DNA of 64,000 bases from Haloarcula amylovorans (GCF_004681185.1 NZ_SRIF01000001.1:1178001-1242000); one strand, 5' to 3'. Positions 15,947-24,585 are shown, counted from the stretch's first letter. Program-made: numbers and translations. Notes: generated from the sequence alone by a model not told the origin.

Positions 15947-17431
15947 ATGGCGAACGATTCCGAGCCTTTCTCCGAGAAACTCCGCGTTCCGGAGGCGTTG
16001 ACCTTCGACGACGTACTGCTCCGACCGAAAGAGTCCCGCGTCGAACCCGACGAGGCCGATACCGCGACACGGGTCTCGAAGAGCGTGAAACTCAACGTTC
16101 CCGTGCTGACAGCGGCGATGGACACCGTCACCGAGAGCGACATGGCCATCGCGATGGCTCGGCAGGGCGGCCTGGGCGTCCTCCACCGTAACATGGACGC
16201 AGACGAGATGGCCGCCGAGATCGAACGCGTCAAGCGCGCCGACGAACTCATCATCCGCGATGTCGTCACCGCCGACCCCGAACAGACCGTCAAAGAAGTC
16301 GACGAGATGATGGAGCGAGCGGGCGTCTCCGGCGCGCCCGTCGTCGACGAAGCGAGTAACGAAGTGCTCGGCATCATCTCCGGGACCGACATCCGCCCGT
16401 ACCTCGAAGTCGGCGAGTCCGACGCCGTCACCGAGGCCATGACCGACGAAGTCGTCACGGCCCCCGAAGACGTCTCGCCGCGGGAGGCGCTCGAACTGAT
16501 GTACGACCACAAAATCGAGCGCGTCCCCATCGTCGACGGCGACAACCGACTCGTCGGTCTCGTGACGATGAAAGGCGTCCTCCAGCGCCGCGAGTACGAC
16601 GAGGCTGCCCGCGACGACGACGGCAAACTCCGTGCCGGGGCCGCTGTCGGACCATTCGAGGTCGACCGCGCCCAGACCGCGGACGAGGCCGGCGCGGACA
16701 TCCTCTTCATCGACTGCGCTCACGCGCACAACGCCAACGTCATCGACAGCGCCCGCGAGATAAAGGCCGAAGTCGACGCCGACGTCGTCGTCGGCAACAT
16801 CGGTACCCGCGAGGCCGCGGAGGCAGTCGTCGACTTCGCCGACGGCGTGAAGGTCGGCATCGGTCCCGGTTCCATCTGTACGACCCGCGTCGTCACTGGC
16901 TCCGGGATGCCTCAGATTTCTGCGGTTGCACAGGTCGCCGACGTGGCGAGCCGACAGAACGTGCCCGTCATCGCCGACGGCGGCATCCGCTACTCCGGCG
17001 ACGCCATCAAGGCCATCGCCGCCGGTGCCGACGCGGTGATGCTCGGGTCGTACTTCGCCGGCACGGACGAGGCACCGGGTCGCGTCATCACGATGAACGG
17101 CAAGAAGTACAAGCAGTACCGTGGGATGGGCAGCGTCGGCGCGATGAACGAGGGCGGCGGCGAACGCTACCTGAAGGAAGACGACGAGAACGAGGAGTAC
17201 GTCCCCGAGGGTGTCGAGGCCGCGACGCCGTACAAGGGGTCGCTCGAATCCGAACTCCACCAGCTCGTCGGCGGGATGCAGTCCGGAATGGGCTACGTCG
17301 GTGCCGAGACGATTCCGGAGTTCAAGGAACGCTCCGAATTCGTACGAGTCTCCGCGGCCGGCCAACAGGAGAGCCACCCCCACGACGTGATGATTACCGA
17401 CGAAGCGCCCAACTACAGCCCCGAGAGCTAA
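15947..17431 (+). CDS. guaB: Inosine-5'-monophosphate dehydrogenase
   Basis: A 494-residue IMPDH that oxidises IMP to XMP with NAD, the committed step toward GMP. The N-terminal barrel begins ALTFDDVLLRPKESRVEP. Two CBS domains occupy about residues 95-215 (VKEVDEMMERAGVSGAPVVD and ALELMYDHKIERVPIVDG). The catalytic loop GPGSICTTRVVTG has the active-site Cys in the ICTT context. ADGGIRYSGDAIKAIAAGA and the mobile flap YRGMGSVGAM follow. The ATG at 15947 is the start just before the conserved FSEKLRVPEALTFDD; upstream codons are shadow sequence. It is a single-gene unit, and the length is normal for the family. Confidence 0.96.
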   Translation: MANDSEPFSEKLRVPEALTFDDVLLRPKESRVEPDEADTATRVSKSVKLNVPVLTAAMDTVTESDMAIAMARQGGLGVLHRNMDADEMAAEIERVKRADELIIRDVVTADPEQTVKEVDEMMERAGVSGAPVVDEASNEVLGIISGTDIRPYLEVGESDAVTEAMTDEVVTAPEDVSPREALELMYDHKIERVPIVDGDNRLVGLVTMKGVLQRREYDEAARDDDGKLRAGAAVGPFEVDRAQTADEAGADILFIDCAHAHNANVIDSAREIKAEVDADVVVGNIGTREAAEAVVDFADGVKVGIGPGSICTTRVVTGSGMPQISAVAQVADVASRQNVPVIADGGIRYSGDAIKAIAAGADAVMLGSYFAGTDEAPGRVITMNGKKYKQYRGMGSVGAMNEGGGERYLKEDDENEEYVPEGVEAATPYKGSLESELHQLVGGMQSGMGYVGAETIPEFKERSEFVRVSAAGQQESHPHDVMITDEAPNYSPES

Positions 17432-17472
17432 CCGCTCTCGCCTTCTGGCGGTTCATCCGCCGCTCGAATCGT

Positions 17473-17697
17473 TCAGTCGTAGTATTCTTCGTCCAGCGGG
17501 AGGTCCACGTCAACTTCCGTGACTGATTCGACGGGCGCGGTCAGCGCCAGCGTCGCACTACACTCCGGACAGACCGTCGCCACCTCGACGTAGAGACGGT
17601 CGTCACGCTCGTAGATGTCCAGTACGTCCGAATCCGCGGGATAGAGGTACTCGACCGACACGTCGTGTTCGTGATCGCTGGCGTGCTCGTAGGACAT
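17473..17697 (-). CDS. Small acidic protein with one CPEC motif, unknown function
   Basis: A 74-residue very acidic protein that begins MSYEHASDHEHDV and ends DEEYYD. Only one Cys pair (CPEC) is visible, so zinc binding would need dimerisation or the N-terminal His residues (EHASDHEHD). The hydrophobic pattern VEYLYPADSDVLDIYERDDRLYVEVATVCPEC suggests a small beta-sheet domain. The ATG at 17697 was preferred to a start 63 bases upstream whose extra residues are basic. It is convergent with guaB (41 bases) and divergent from the acetyltransferase at 17793. Confidence 0.6.
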   Translation of the reverse strand: MSYEHASDHEHDVSVEYLYPADSDVLDIYERDDRLYVEVATVCPECSATLALTAPVESVTEVDVDLPLDEEYYD

Positions 17698-17792
17698 GCA
17701 ACTACACGTTGTCTCGATAACAGATAGGTGTTTCCGGCGAGTGCGGTTCGCCGAGCGCAAGATACTCCCTGAACGGCGGGATACAGTGGTCC

Positions 17793-18230
17793 ATGACCAC
17801 CTACGACTGTTACGTCGGCTCCGAGGCGGCGCTCGGCGACCGAGCGCGGTCGGTTCGACGGACCGTCTTCATCGAGGAACAGGGCGTCTCCGAGGCCGAG
17901 GAGATGGACGACAAGGACGGCGTCGCCACGCACGTTCTCGTGATAGACGACAGCAAGCCGGTGGCAACCGCCCGCCTCCGACTCGTCGAGGAGACGACGG
18001 CCAAGGTCGAACGGGTCGCCGTCCTCGCCGACTACCGTGGGGAGGGACTGGGCGTTCGCGTGATGGACGCCGTCGAGACGGTGGCTGACGACCGCGGTGC
18101 GACCGAAGCGAAACTACACGGGCAGACACGCGTACGAGGATTTTACGAGCGTCTCGGCTATGAAGCCGTCGGCGAAGAGTTCGAAGAAGCGGGGATTCCA
18201 CACGTCGAGATGGTGAAACCCCTCGACTGA
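17793..18230 (+). CDS. GNAT-family N-acetyltransferase
   Basis: A 145-residue single-domain GNAT. The acetyl-CoA pyrophosphate loop is VAVLADYRGEGLGVRVMDAV (a Q/RxxGxG/A-type motif), preceded by the beta-4 strand AKVERVAVL and followed by ATEAKLHGQTRVRGFYERLGYEAVGEEFEEAGIPH. The N-terminal VRRTVFIEEQGVSEAEEMDDKD matches the ElaA/YjcF-like subgroup. The substrate cannot be told from sequence. The gene converges on the small membrane protein at 18237, 6 bases apart, and its own promoter lies in the short divergent spacer. Confidence 0.85.
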   Translation: MTTYDCYVGSEAALGDRARSVRRTVFIEEQGVSEAEEMDDKDGVATHVLVIDDSKPVATARLRLVEETTAKVERVAVLADYRGEGLGVRVMDAVETVADDRGATEAKLHGQTRVRGFYERLGYEAVGEEFEEAGIPHVEMVKPLD

Positions 18231-18236
18231 GCGGAG

Positions 18237-18485
18237 CTATTCGCGACCGACGACGAGGTAGGCGATGGCGACGATCGGCCCCATGAAATACCCCACGAAG
18301 AAGCCCAGTGCGGTCAGGACGGTCCAGAGCGTCGTGTCTTCGTTCCCGCGGCCTTTCGCGTCCTGATACACCCAGTACGTCACGCCGATGGGGACGATCA
18401 GACCGAAAACTGCGCCTAAGAGCAGTATCAGCAGGATGATTATCAGTTCCGGCGCTCCCGGCAGCTGGAGGAGGGGCAACGTCAT
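18237..18485 (-). CDS. Small two-helix membrane protein, unknown function
   Basis: An 82-residue protein with two membrane helices. The first (LIIILLILLLGAVFGLIVPIG) is followed by a conserved-looking YWVYQDAKGRGNEDTTLW loop, and the second is ALGFFVGYFMGPIVAIAYLVV. The YWVYQDAKxRG loop is found in many small haloarchaeal membrane proteins of unknown role, as I recall. The ATG at 18485 was chosen instead of one 12 bases upstream; the difference is four residues. No partner gene is adjacent on the same strand. Confidence 0.7.
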   Translation of the reverse strand: MTLPLLQLPGAPELIIILLILLLGAVFGLIVPIGVTYWVYQDAKGRGNEDTTLWTVLTALGFFVGYFMGPIVAIAYLVVGRE

Positions 18486-18637
18486 ACGTCGGCCCACTCG
18501 GGAGAGGGGTAAATCTTTTCGGGTGGCGGAACCATCGTATCCGGTCTAGAGCGTCCCGCTAGCGAGCGAAAACGCCGATGGTCGGTTCGTAAAAATCGAC
18601 CCTGTTTGCGTTCGCTTCCGTCTCGCTGTAGCGGCGT

Positions 18638-18742
18638 TTACACGACTTCGTGTGTCGATATCGGCGACTCGCCACAGTCTACGCAGACGTATCGGTCGTC
18701 GACTCTTCGAACTACTGGCGCGTTGCAGGATATGCACTTCAT
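18638..18742 (-). CDS. 34-residue zinc-ribbon microprotein
   Basis: The ATG at 18742 opens a 34-codon frame reading MKCISCNAPVVRR...YVCVDCGESPIS, with two CxxC pairs (CISC and CVDC) separated by 14 residues, the compact zinc-ribbon pattern of haloarchaeal microproteins. The frame continues open far upstream, but that extension is basic and has no zinc motif. A stop follows at 18638-18640. A TATA box was not clearly placed. It is short enough to be chance, but the paired CxxC pattern argues for a real gene. Confidence 0.5.
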   Translation of the reverse strand: MKCISCNAPVVRRVDDRYVCVDCGESPISTHEVV

Positions 18743-19040
18743 CTGGGCACTTCGCGCGGGTCGTGGATAGCGTCCCATACCCGGATTTCCGCCCGAGTTC
18801 GCATGAGTTCCCTGCTTGCGCTTGCTGTCACTGGAGAAACAGACCAGCCACGGTAAACGACGTAGGGAAGCGGGCCGGAAGGGACTGAGCAAACACGTAG
18901 TGTCTGCGAAGGTCGAAATGTCACGGGTGTCTTTCGAGAGTTGAACCACTGCCAGACGTGCTCGCTTTGCTGTGCACGACTGGCTTATTTCGACTCCCTC
19001 TATAGCCGCTTCGCTCCTCACGAATTGTTCGGAGCAGGAG

Positions 19041-19114
19041 CGGGCCGGAAGGGATTTGAACCCTCGACCGACGGCTTAAGAGGCCGTCGCTCTGCCAGAC
19101 TGAGCTACCGGCCC
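19041..19114 (-). tRNA. tRNA-Lys (CTT)
   Basis: The minus strand from 19114 folds as a full cloverleaf: acceptor GGGCCGG/CCGGCCC, D stem GCTC/GAGC, anticodon stem ACGGC/GCCGT with loop CTCTTAA (anticodon CTT, decoding AAG), a five-base variable loop, T arm GAGGG-TTCAAAT-CCCTT, and discriminator G. No intron is present and CCA is not encoded. Confidence 0.95.
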
Positions 19115-19139
19115 TGCACACACAGGTTGCCGGGGGCTT

Positions 19140-19147
19140 TGTAAATA
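19140..19147 (-). promoter_or_regulatory. TATA box of tRNA-Lys
   Basis: Minus-strand TATTTACA is centred about 29 bases before the mature 5' end of tRNA-Lys at 19114, the normal spacing for an archaeal promoter when the transcript starts at or near the tRNA. Confidence 0.65.
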
Positions 19148-19234
19148 CGTTTCCTTTCGAATCGGGAGACGCCGCGGCCTCGGCCTGCGACGCTCTGTTT
19201 CCGGGGCCACTGGCACCGGTGGTAGAGACGGTGT

Positions 19235-19242
19235 GATATAAG
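19235..19242 (+). promoter_or_regulatory. TATA box of the DHH/TrkA-N gene
   Basis: GATATAAG is centred about 30 bases before the ATG at 19268. That predicts a leaderless or nearly leaderless mRNA and supports this start codon. Confidence 0.6.
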
Positions 19243-19267
19243 TGTGTCCCGGCCACATCAAGAGCTA

Positions 19268-20728
19268 ATGAGTGCAGCCAGCGGCATTACGATGGCTTCG
19301 ATGTCTACGTACGCCATCTTGGGGTGTGGGAGCGTCGGCCACGCCGTGGCGGAGGAACTCGTCGACGAGGGCAAAGACGTTCTCATCCTCGATGCCGACG
19401 ACGGCCGGGTAGAGGCACTGCGCGACCAGGACCTCAATGCACAGCAAGCTGACATCCGCGAGGCAGACGTCGTCGAGACGCTCCGCGACCGCGACGTCGT
19501 CCTCATCATGTCCTCGGACGTCGACGCTAACGCCGAGGCCGTCGAGAACATCCGGAACGCCGACGGCGAGCAGTTCATCGTCGCCCGCGCAGACGACCCG
19601 GTCTCGGGCGACGAACTCACCACGTTAGGCGCTGACGTGGTCATCAACCCCTCGACGGTCATCGCCGACTCGGCGCTCCGAGCGCTCGAAACCGGCGAGT
19701 TGGAGTTCAAGGCGTCGCAATTGAGCGACGTCATCGACGCCACCGATGACCGGATGGCGATTCTCATCCATCGCTCGCCCGACCCGGACTCCATCGCGTC
19801 GGCCGCGGCGCTTCGCGCTATCGCGGAGAGTCGTGATGTCGAGGCGGACATAATCTACGAGGGTGAGATCGGCCATCAGGAGAACCGGGCGTTCGTCAAC
19901 TTACTCGGCATCGAACTCGCCTCGCGGCAGTCGGTCGACTTAGCCGACTACGATACGTTCGCGCTGGTCGACGTGGCGAAGGGCGGCGAGCCGGACGTCG
20001 ATAACGTCGACGTCATCATCGACCACTACGAGCACGAAGACGAACACGACGCCACGTTCTCGGACATCCGGCCGAACGTCTCGGCCACCTCGACCATCCT
20101 GACGAAGTACATTCAGGAACTCGATCTCACGCTTGACCAGACCGTCGCCACCGCCCTGTTGTACGGCATTCGCGCCGAGACGCTGGATTTCAAGCGCGAC
20201 ACGACGCCCGCGGACCTGACCGCCGCGGCGTACCTCTATCCGTTCGCGGATCACGACACGCTCGAACAGGTCGAGTCGCCATCGATGAGTCCCGAGACGC
20301 TCGACGTCCTCGCCGAGGCCATCCGGAACCGGGAGGTGCAGGGGAGTCATCTCGTCTCGAACGCCGGGTTCATCCGAGACCGCGACGCGCTCTCACAGGC
20401 CGCACAGCACCTCCTCAATCTCGAAGGCATCACGACGACGGCCGTCTTCGCCATCGCCGACGACACGATCTATCTGGCGGCCCGGTCGAAGGACATCCGC
20501 ATGAATATCGGGAAAGTCCTCGCCGACGCCTTCGGCGAGATGGGCGAGACGGCGGGTCACTCGACGGACGCCAGCGTGGAGATCCCACTCGGTATCTTCA
20601 CCGGGCTGGAGACGAACGACGACAACCGCGATACGTTACTCGACCTCACAGAAGAGGCGGTCAAGCGAAAACTGTTCGAGGCGATGGGCGTCGATAGTTC
20701 GGGCGGCGAGGGAACGAACGGGAGTTAG
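19268..20728 (+). CDS. TrkA-N NAD-binding plus DHH/DHHA1 phosphoesterase
   Basis: A 486-residue fusion of an N-terminal Rossmann TrkA-N domain (YAILGCGSVGHAVAEEL) with a DHH phosphoesterase domain and a C-terminal DHHA1 domain. The DHH part shows HRSPDPDSIASA and FALVDVAKGG. The name-giving motif reads IIDHYEHED, Tyr replacing the second His. DHHA1 has YLAARSKDIRMNIGKVLADAFGEMGETAGH. Related proteins hydrolyse small phosphodiesters such as cyclic dinucleotides or short RNAs, and the Rossmann domain may sense NAD(H). The ATG at 19268 follows a TATA box by about 30 bases. Another ATG lies shortly before the Rossmann core and is possible. The stop overlaps the convergent PRC gene by 4 bases. Confidence 0.85.
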   Translation: MSAASGITMASMSTYAILGCGSVGHAVAEELVDEGKDVLILDADDGRVEALRDQDLNAQQADIREADVVETLRDRDVVLIMSSDVDANAEAVENIRNADGEQFIVARADDPVSGDELTTLGADVVINPSTVIADSALRALETGELEFKASQLSDVIDATDDRMAILIHRSPDPDSIASAAALRAIAESRDVEADIIYEGEIGHQENRAFVNLLGIELASRQSVDLADYDTFALVDVAKGGEPDVDNVDVIIDHYEHEDEHDATFSDIRPNVSATSTILTKYIQELDLTLDQTVATALLYGIRAETLDFKRDTTPADLTAAAYLYPFADHDTLEQVESPSMSPETLDVLAEAIRNREVQGSHLVSNAGFIRDRDALSQAAQHLLNLEGITTTAVFAIADDTIYLAARSKDIRMNIGKVLADAFGEMGETAGHSTDASVEIPLGIFTGLETNDDNRDTLLDLTEEAVKRKLFEAMGVDSSGGEGTNGS

Positions 20729-21030
20729 GCCGCGACCTCTTCTTCGTCTTCCTCGGCGTCGGGCTGGTGAAGGCGTTCGACGACATCGTTGATGATGATG
20801 ACGTCGCCGACAGCCTGCACCCAGCGGTAGGGGACGATGACGCCGCGGGCGGACTGGGTCTCGGCGTCGAACAGCTCGGTGTTCAGCTGGTACAGCGCCA
20901 GCCCCGTGATTTCGTGCCGGTCGAGGTCCAGACGGAGGTCCTCGACTTCGCCGACGAAGACCCCGTTGTTCGAGTAGACCTCACGCCCGACGAGCGTGGT
21001 TATCTCCTGTGGAATGCTCTCCTTATCCAT
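20725..21030 (-). CDS. PRC-barrel domain protein
   Basis: A 101-residue protein consisting of one PRC barrel: EITTLVGREVYSNNGVFVGEVEDLRLDLDRHEITGL, then VIVPYRWVQAVGDVIIINDVVERL. Similar haloarchaeal proteins are thought to bind RNA or partner proteins, by analogy with RimM and CdpB; the cdpB link to cell division in haloarchaea is family knowledge and is not shown here. An acidic tail (DAEEDEEEVAA) ends the protein. It is convergent with the DHH gene and overlaps its stop by 4 bases, so it is an independent transcription unit. Confidence 0.85.
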   Translation of the reverse strand: MDKESIPQEITTLVGREVYSNNGVFVGEVEDLRLDLDRHEITGLALYQLNTELFDAETQSARGVIVPYRWVQAVGDVIIINDVVERLHQPDAEEDEEEVAA

Positions 21031-21175
21031 ACGCCTGTGCTGGAGCGGGCGGGTCTTAAAGCTTCATTGCGCCGTGTGACTACCGCCACGGCTCAGGGAC
21101 AGAGCGTCGCTGTTCGGTCGCGTTAGCGCTCACTGCCCGAAAGACGCGAGAGGCTTTTCACCGGACCGCCGCTAT

Positions 21176-21610
21176 ATGGACGTGATGACAGAGGTCGCCG
21201 CCGGTATCGACGTTCCCGCGACGCCGGCTACAGTCTGGGAGGTACTGACCGACGTCTCCGCGTATCCCCGCTGGAACACGCTGCTCTCGGTACGCGGCGA
21301 GCTCGCCGTCGGCGAGACCGTCGACGCGAGGCTCTCGGTCCCCGGACTACCGACGGTGTCGTTCGCTCCGGAAATCACGGTCTTCGACCCGCAGCGAGAA
21401 CTCAGATGGCAGTCGAGTCTGTTCAGCGTCGATGCCGAACACCGGTTCCTGCTCGAACCGACGACCGGCGGCGGCTGTCGGTTCGTCCAGCGAGAGACCA
21501 TCGACGGCCCGCTCGCGGCCCGTCTCGTGGACCGATTCGACCGACGACTGGTTCGCGGGTTCGAGCAGATGAATGTCGGCCTCCGTCGGCGCGCGACCGA
21601 ACTGCAGTAG
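21176..21610 (+). CDS. SRPBCC (START/Bet v 1-like) domain protein
   Basis: A 144-residue lipid- or ligand-binding fold of the polyketide cyclase/dehydrase type. Visible signatures are AGIDVPATPATVWEVLTDVSAYPRWNTLLSV at the start, then FDPQRELRWQS, EHRFLLEPTTGGGCRFVQRETIDGPLA and a long C-terminal helix ending in ATELQ. There is no catalytic residue to assign. A second ATG 9 bases downstream (MTEVAAG) could be the true start. It stands alone between the PRC gene (divergent) and the gene at 21679 (convergent). The ligand is unknown. Confidence 0.82.
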   Translation: MDVMTEVAAGIDVPATPATVWEVLTDVSAYPRWNTLLSVRGELAVGETVDARLSVPGLPTVSFAPEITVFDPQRELRWQSSLFSVDAEHRFLLEPTTGGGCRFVQRETIDGPLAARLVDRFDRRLVRGFEQMNVGLRRRATELQ

Positions 21611-21678
21611 CCGAGCGCGGACAATCGTAACGACTCGCGACGACCGCGAGACGACCGGAGAGTTTTTGTCGTCAGCGG

Positions 21679-22278
21679 TCAGCGACAGTCTCGCTCGACG
21701 TCGACTGCCCGCCTGAGTCGGGCGTACGTCTCGTCGTCGACAGCGTCCCTGACGAGCGCGTACACACCGCAGATATCGCGTTCGCGGGCCAGCGTCGTGG
21801 CGTGGTCGAGGAACCGAACGACGCGGTCCTCGCTCGCGTACAACAAGAAGACGTTGAGATTCTCGAACAGGACCCAGCCACGTCCGGCTCCCAGCGCGTC
21901 AAGGCCGCGAGAGAGACGCATACTCAGCCCGGTCAGGTCGTCAGGGACGAGCGGGTCACAGGTCCACATCGGCCCGTCGTAGTCCGACTCCGACCCTGAA
22001 ATCGGAATCTGGCCGACGGTGTGTACGTCGGCTCCCGCCGCCGACAGTTCGCTGGCGACGGTCGCTGGTGCCGTTGATGCGACGACCAACAGGTTGGCGT
22101 AGGCACTCGGAGGCAACTCCCTGAGCGGCGACTGCATCGAGTCGACCGACAACAGCGCTTGCTGGCCCGTCTCCAACGAAATCCCATCGGTGACATCGAC
22201 AGCGTCCTCGTTGCTACTCACGGCGATCCCACCCGCTCCGGCCGGGAGACTGACGAGTCCCCGGAATGTCCCCTCCAC
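21679..22278 (-). CDS. KaiC/RecA-like haloarchaeal protein without P-loop (DUF7504-like)
   Basis: A 199-residue protein whose layout resembles a degenerate RecA/KaiC core: QQALLSVDSMQSPLRELP, ANLLVVASTAPATVASELSAAG, TCDPLVPDDLTGLSMRLSRGLDALG, and ENLNVFLLYASEDRVVRFLDHATTLARERDICGVYALV. No GxxxxGKT is present, so it is unlikely to hydrolyse ATP. I recall such haloarchaeal proteins as DUF7504, probably signalling-related, but this is uncertain. The start is GTG at 22278; the nearest ATG, 4 bases upstream, is out of frame. TATA-like ATTTATAAC on the minus strand (about 22317-22325) precedes it. Confidence 0.6.
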   Translation of the reverse strand: MEGTFRGLVSLPAGAGGIAVSSNEDAVDVTDGISLETGQQALLSVDSMQSPLRELPPSAYANLLVVASTAPATVASELSAAGADVHTVGQIPISGSESDYDGPMWTCDPLVPDDLTGLSMRLSRGLDALGAGRGWVLFENLNVFLLYASEDRVVRFLDHATTLARERDICGVYALVRDAVDDETYARLRRAVDVERDCR

Positions 22279-22379
22279 CCATACGTGCGTACCCGTTTGA
22301 ATGAGCTCCCAGAACCGTTATAAATCTATTCTGTCCGGACTGCCGCAACGCTCATCACGGTAGTGACAACAGTGAACGT

Positions 22380-23045
22380 ATGCCATCGCTGGTCGTCCAC
22401 TACGCGTTCGTCGGTCTGCTGGCGGCGACGCTGCTCGGTGCGGCATTCGACCGACGGTCGCTCCTCCTCTCGCTCGTCGTCGTGACGATTCCCGACATCG
22501 ACGCCTTCATCGCACTGTTCTCGCGGGCTGGCCATCGAACCGCGACGACGAATCTCGTCATCCCAGCGATACTCGCGCTCGTCCTCGCGATCGACCTCTA
22601 CTGGCGAGATGAATCGTTCGTCCGCGCTCGTTGGGGAGCCTACGGCGTCCGTGTCGCGTGGTTCTGCATCGTCGTCTACGCTGTCGGTCACGTCCTCTTC
22701 GATACCGTCACCGGCGGTGCGAACCTCCTCTGGCCGATTCACGACGAATTCTACGTCTTCAGGGGGCGGCTCGAACTCTCCACCAAGCGCGGCATCGTCC
22801 AGACGTTCGTAGAGTGGGAGACGGATTCGGGTGGGTCGAGCAGGCCCGCCTTGAAATCGATCGGCAACACCAGCACGGTCCAGATGGATACCGGCGTCGA
22901 CCCCACTCCCGGACAGGCAGAGCCGGAGAACATGGACCGCATCTTCCCTGTCGTGCGCGGCGGCTGGCAGCTGTACGTCCTCGTCACCGGAACGCTGGCG
23001 ACGGCCGCCCGCTTCGTCGTCGGCTACGACCTCCCCGAGGAGTAA
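22380..23045 (+). CDS. YdjM/DUF457-type membrane metal-dependent hydrolase
   Basis: A 221-residue membrane protein of the LexA-binding-like YdjM/DUF457 family. The N-terminal MPSLVVHYAFVGLLAAT has the family's early membrane-embedded His. TIPDIDAFIALFSRAGHR supplies the PDxD and His metal ligands, and VYAVGHVLFDTVTGG carries a third HxxxD site. About four helices are present, with a final helix before DLPEE. It lies 46 bases upstream of the CDP-alcohol phosphatidyltransferase gene on the same strand and may share its transcript. Substrate unknown; phospholipid-related work is possible. Confidence 0.8.
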   Translation: MPSLVVHYAFVGLLAATLLGAAFDRRSLLLSLVVVTIPDIDAFIALFSRAGHRTATTNLVIPAILALVLAIDLYWRDESFVRARWGAYGVRVAWFCIVVYAVGHVLFDTVTGGANLLWPIHDEFYVFRGRLELSTKRGIVQTFVEWETDSGGSSRPALKSIGNTSTVQMDTGVDPTPGQAEPENMDRIFPVVRGGWQLYVLVTGTLATAARFVVGYDLPEE

Positions 23046-23091
23046 ACTCCGTTTCGACTCTTTCATGTAGGCGGTGTCCGACCGGGCAGGC

Positions 23092-23769
23092 ATGGGATTC
23101 GAGGTGCATCGCCGACTCAGTGTCGCCGACGGCGTGACGCTGGTCAACGCCGTCGTCGGATTCGTCGCCGGGGCCGTCGCCTTCACCGACCTCCATCTCG
23201 CTGCTCGCCTCCTTCTCCTCTCGGTCATCGTCGACGCACTGGACGGTATCGTCGCTCGGAGCGGCGATAGCTCCGAGGTCGGGCCATTGCTCGACTCCAT
23301 CACGGACGTCATCTCCTTCGGCGTCACACCGAGCCTGTTCGTCTACGTTCTGCTGACTGGCCAGTTCGGGGATATTACGGGCGGAAACCCGCTGGTATTC
23401 GTCGTCGTCTCGGTAGTCGCATCGCTCTACGCCCTCCTCTCTATCGTTCGCACGGCGTTTTACTCGACGTACTTCGACGGCCCCGACGAGCGGCCGGGGA
23501 TGCCGAACTCGCTGGGGGCAATCGTTCTGGCCACCGCCTATCTCGCCGGTATTACCGACCCCGTGGTACTCGCCGCGGCAATCACCGTTCTGGCGGTCGC
23601 GCAGGTCGCGCCGTTCGACTACCCCAAACCCGGGGTGAAAACAGTCGTTCCGATGGGTGTGGTTCTGTTCCTCTCCGTCGTCGCGCCGACGGCGTTCGGG
23701 CGGGCCGGCCCGCGCATCATGCTCGGCATCGCCGTGCTCTTCTTCGCGTTCTCACCGCGGTACTACTGA
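23092..23769 (+). CDS. pssA: CDP-alcohol phosphatidyltransferase, archaetidylserine synthase type
   Basis: A 225-residue membrane enzyme that joins a CDP-activated archaeol lipid to an alcohol, probably serine. The CDP-alcohol motif is intact: DALDGIVARSGDSSEVG then PLLDSITD, giving the four aspartates that bind the metals. A GVTPSLFVYVLL segment follows, typical of the PssA subgroup, and about six helices are present. In Haloferax, PssA and its decarboxylase partner are needed for lipid anchoring of archaeosortase substrates; no archaeosortase is in this window. The ATG at 23092 is used, but GTG 18 bases upstream is also possible. It follows a YdjM-like gene on the same strand. Confidence 0.82.
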   Translation: MGFEVHRRLSVADGVTLVNAVVGFVAGAVAFTDLHLAARLLLLSVIVDALDGIVARSGDSSEVGPLLDSITDVISFGVTPSLFVYVLLTGQFGDITGGNPLVFVVVSVVASLYALLSIVRTAFYSTYFDGPDERPGMPNSLGAIVLATAYLAGITDPVVLAAAITVLAVAQVAPFDYPKPGVKTVVPMGVVLFLSVVAPTAFGRAGPRIMLGIAVLFFAFSPRYY

Positions 23770-23793
23770 CGGCTTTGGAGCCGCTGGGACCGG

Positions 23794-24585
23794 TCAGTCC
23801 TCACTCACGCCGAGACGGGACCGCAGGAAGCCAGCGACGACATCGTTGAAGACCGCTGGTTGTTCGAGCATAGCGAGGTGGGCGGCATCGGGGACGACCG
23901 CGAACTCGCCGCCCGGAATCTCGGCGGCCAACCGTTCGTGATAGTCCCGCGGTGTGAGCTTGTCGTGTTCGCCACATACCGCCAGCGTCGGCGCGTCGAT
24001 GGCGTCGAGGCGGTCGGTGACATCGAACTCGTTACAGGTCAGGAAGTCCCGGCGCGTGACGGCCTGACCGACCGCTCGCATTTGTTCTCGCGACCGGGAG
24101 AGAAGCGTTTCGTCGGTCGAGTGAAAGAGTCGGTCCCGGCCGTGGAGGAACTCGACGGCCCGGTCGAAGTCGTCGTCAAGCCACTCCCTGAGCGCGTCGT
24201 AGACCGGGAGAGACGGTCCCGAACCCGCCAACACGAGCGCGTCCGGTCGCCAGTCAGACTCCAGCGCCACCCACTGGGCGACGGCCCCGCCCAGGGAGTT
24301 CCCGACGAGCACGTTCGCACCGACCTCGCGAGCGACGGCAACGACATCGCTCGCGTACGCGATCAAGGTGTTTTTTCCCGGTGTCGTATCGACATCCTCG
24401 GACTTCCCGTGCCCGCTCAGATCAACCGCGGCGGCCGGACGAATGAGGCCGTTAGGCGCGTACTGATTGGCCCACACTCGGTGTGTACCGCCGCTGCCGT
24501 GGACGTAGAGGGCAGAATGTCCCGATCCCTCTCCCTCGACTACTTGATACGCCGTTGTCCGCCCATCGTGGACGACCGTTTGCAT
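23794..24585 (-). CDS. Alpha/beta hydrolase
   Basis: A 263-residue serine hydrolase fold. The oxyanion segment LYVHGSGGTHRVW is followed by the nucleophile elbow NVLVGNSLGGAVAQW (Ser in GNSLGG). The acid is probably the Asp in LAVCGEHDKLTP, and the catalytic His is in VVPDAAHLAMLEQP. A cap domain lies between (PVYDALREWLDDDFDRA). The ATG at 24585 begins MQTVVHDGRTTAYQVV; upstream residues are aromatic- and Arg-rich and unlikely to be coding. Esterase, thioesterase or haloalkane-type activities are all possible. It is convergent with pssA and divergent from the cdcH operon. Confidence 0.85.
   Translation of the reverse strand: MQTVVHDGRTTAYQVVEGEGSGHSALYVHGSGGTHRVWANQYAPNGLIRPAAAVDLSGHGKSEDVDTTPGKNTLIAYASDVVAVAREVGANVLVGNSLGGAVAQWVALESDWRPDALVLAGSGPSLPVYDALREWLDDDFDRAVEFLHGRDRLFHSTDETLLSRSREQMRAVGQAVTRRDFLTCNEFDVTDRLDAIDAPTLAVCGEHDKLTPRDYHERLAAEIPGGEFAVVPDAAHLAMLEQPAVFNDVVAGFLRSRLGVSED

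Noticed and set aside
16455..16655. Antisense frames inside guaB and other large genes
   Set aside because: In G+C-rich DNA, long antisense frames are expected. Their Arg/Pro-rich translations lack family motifs.
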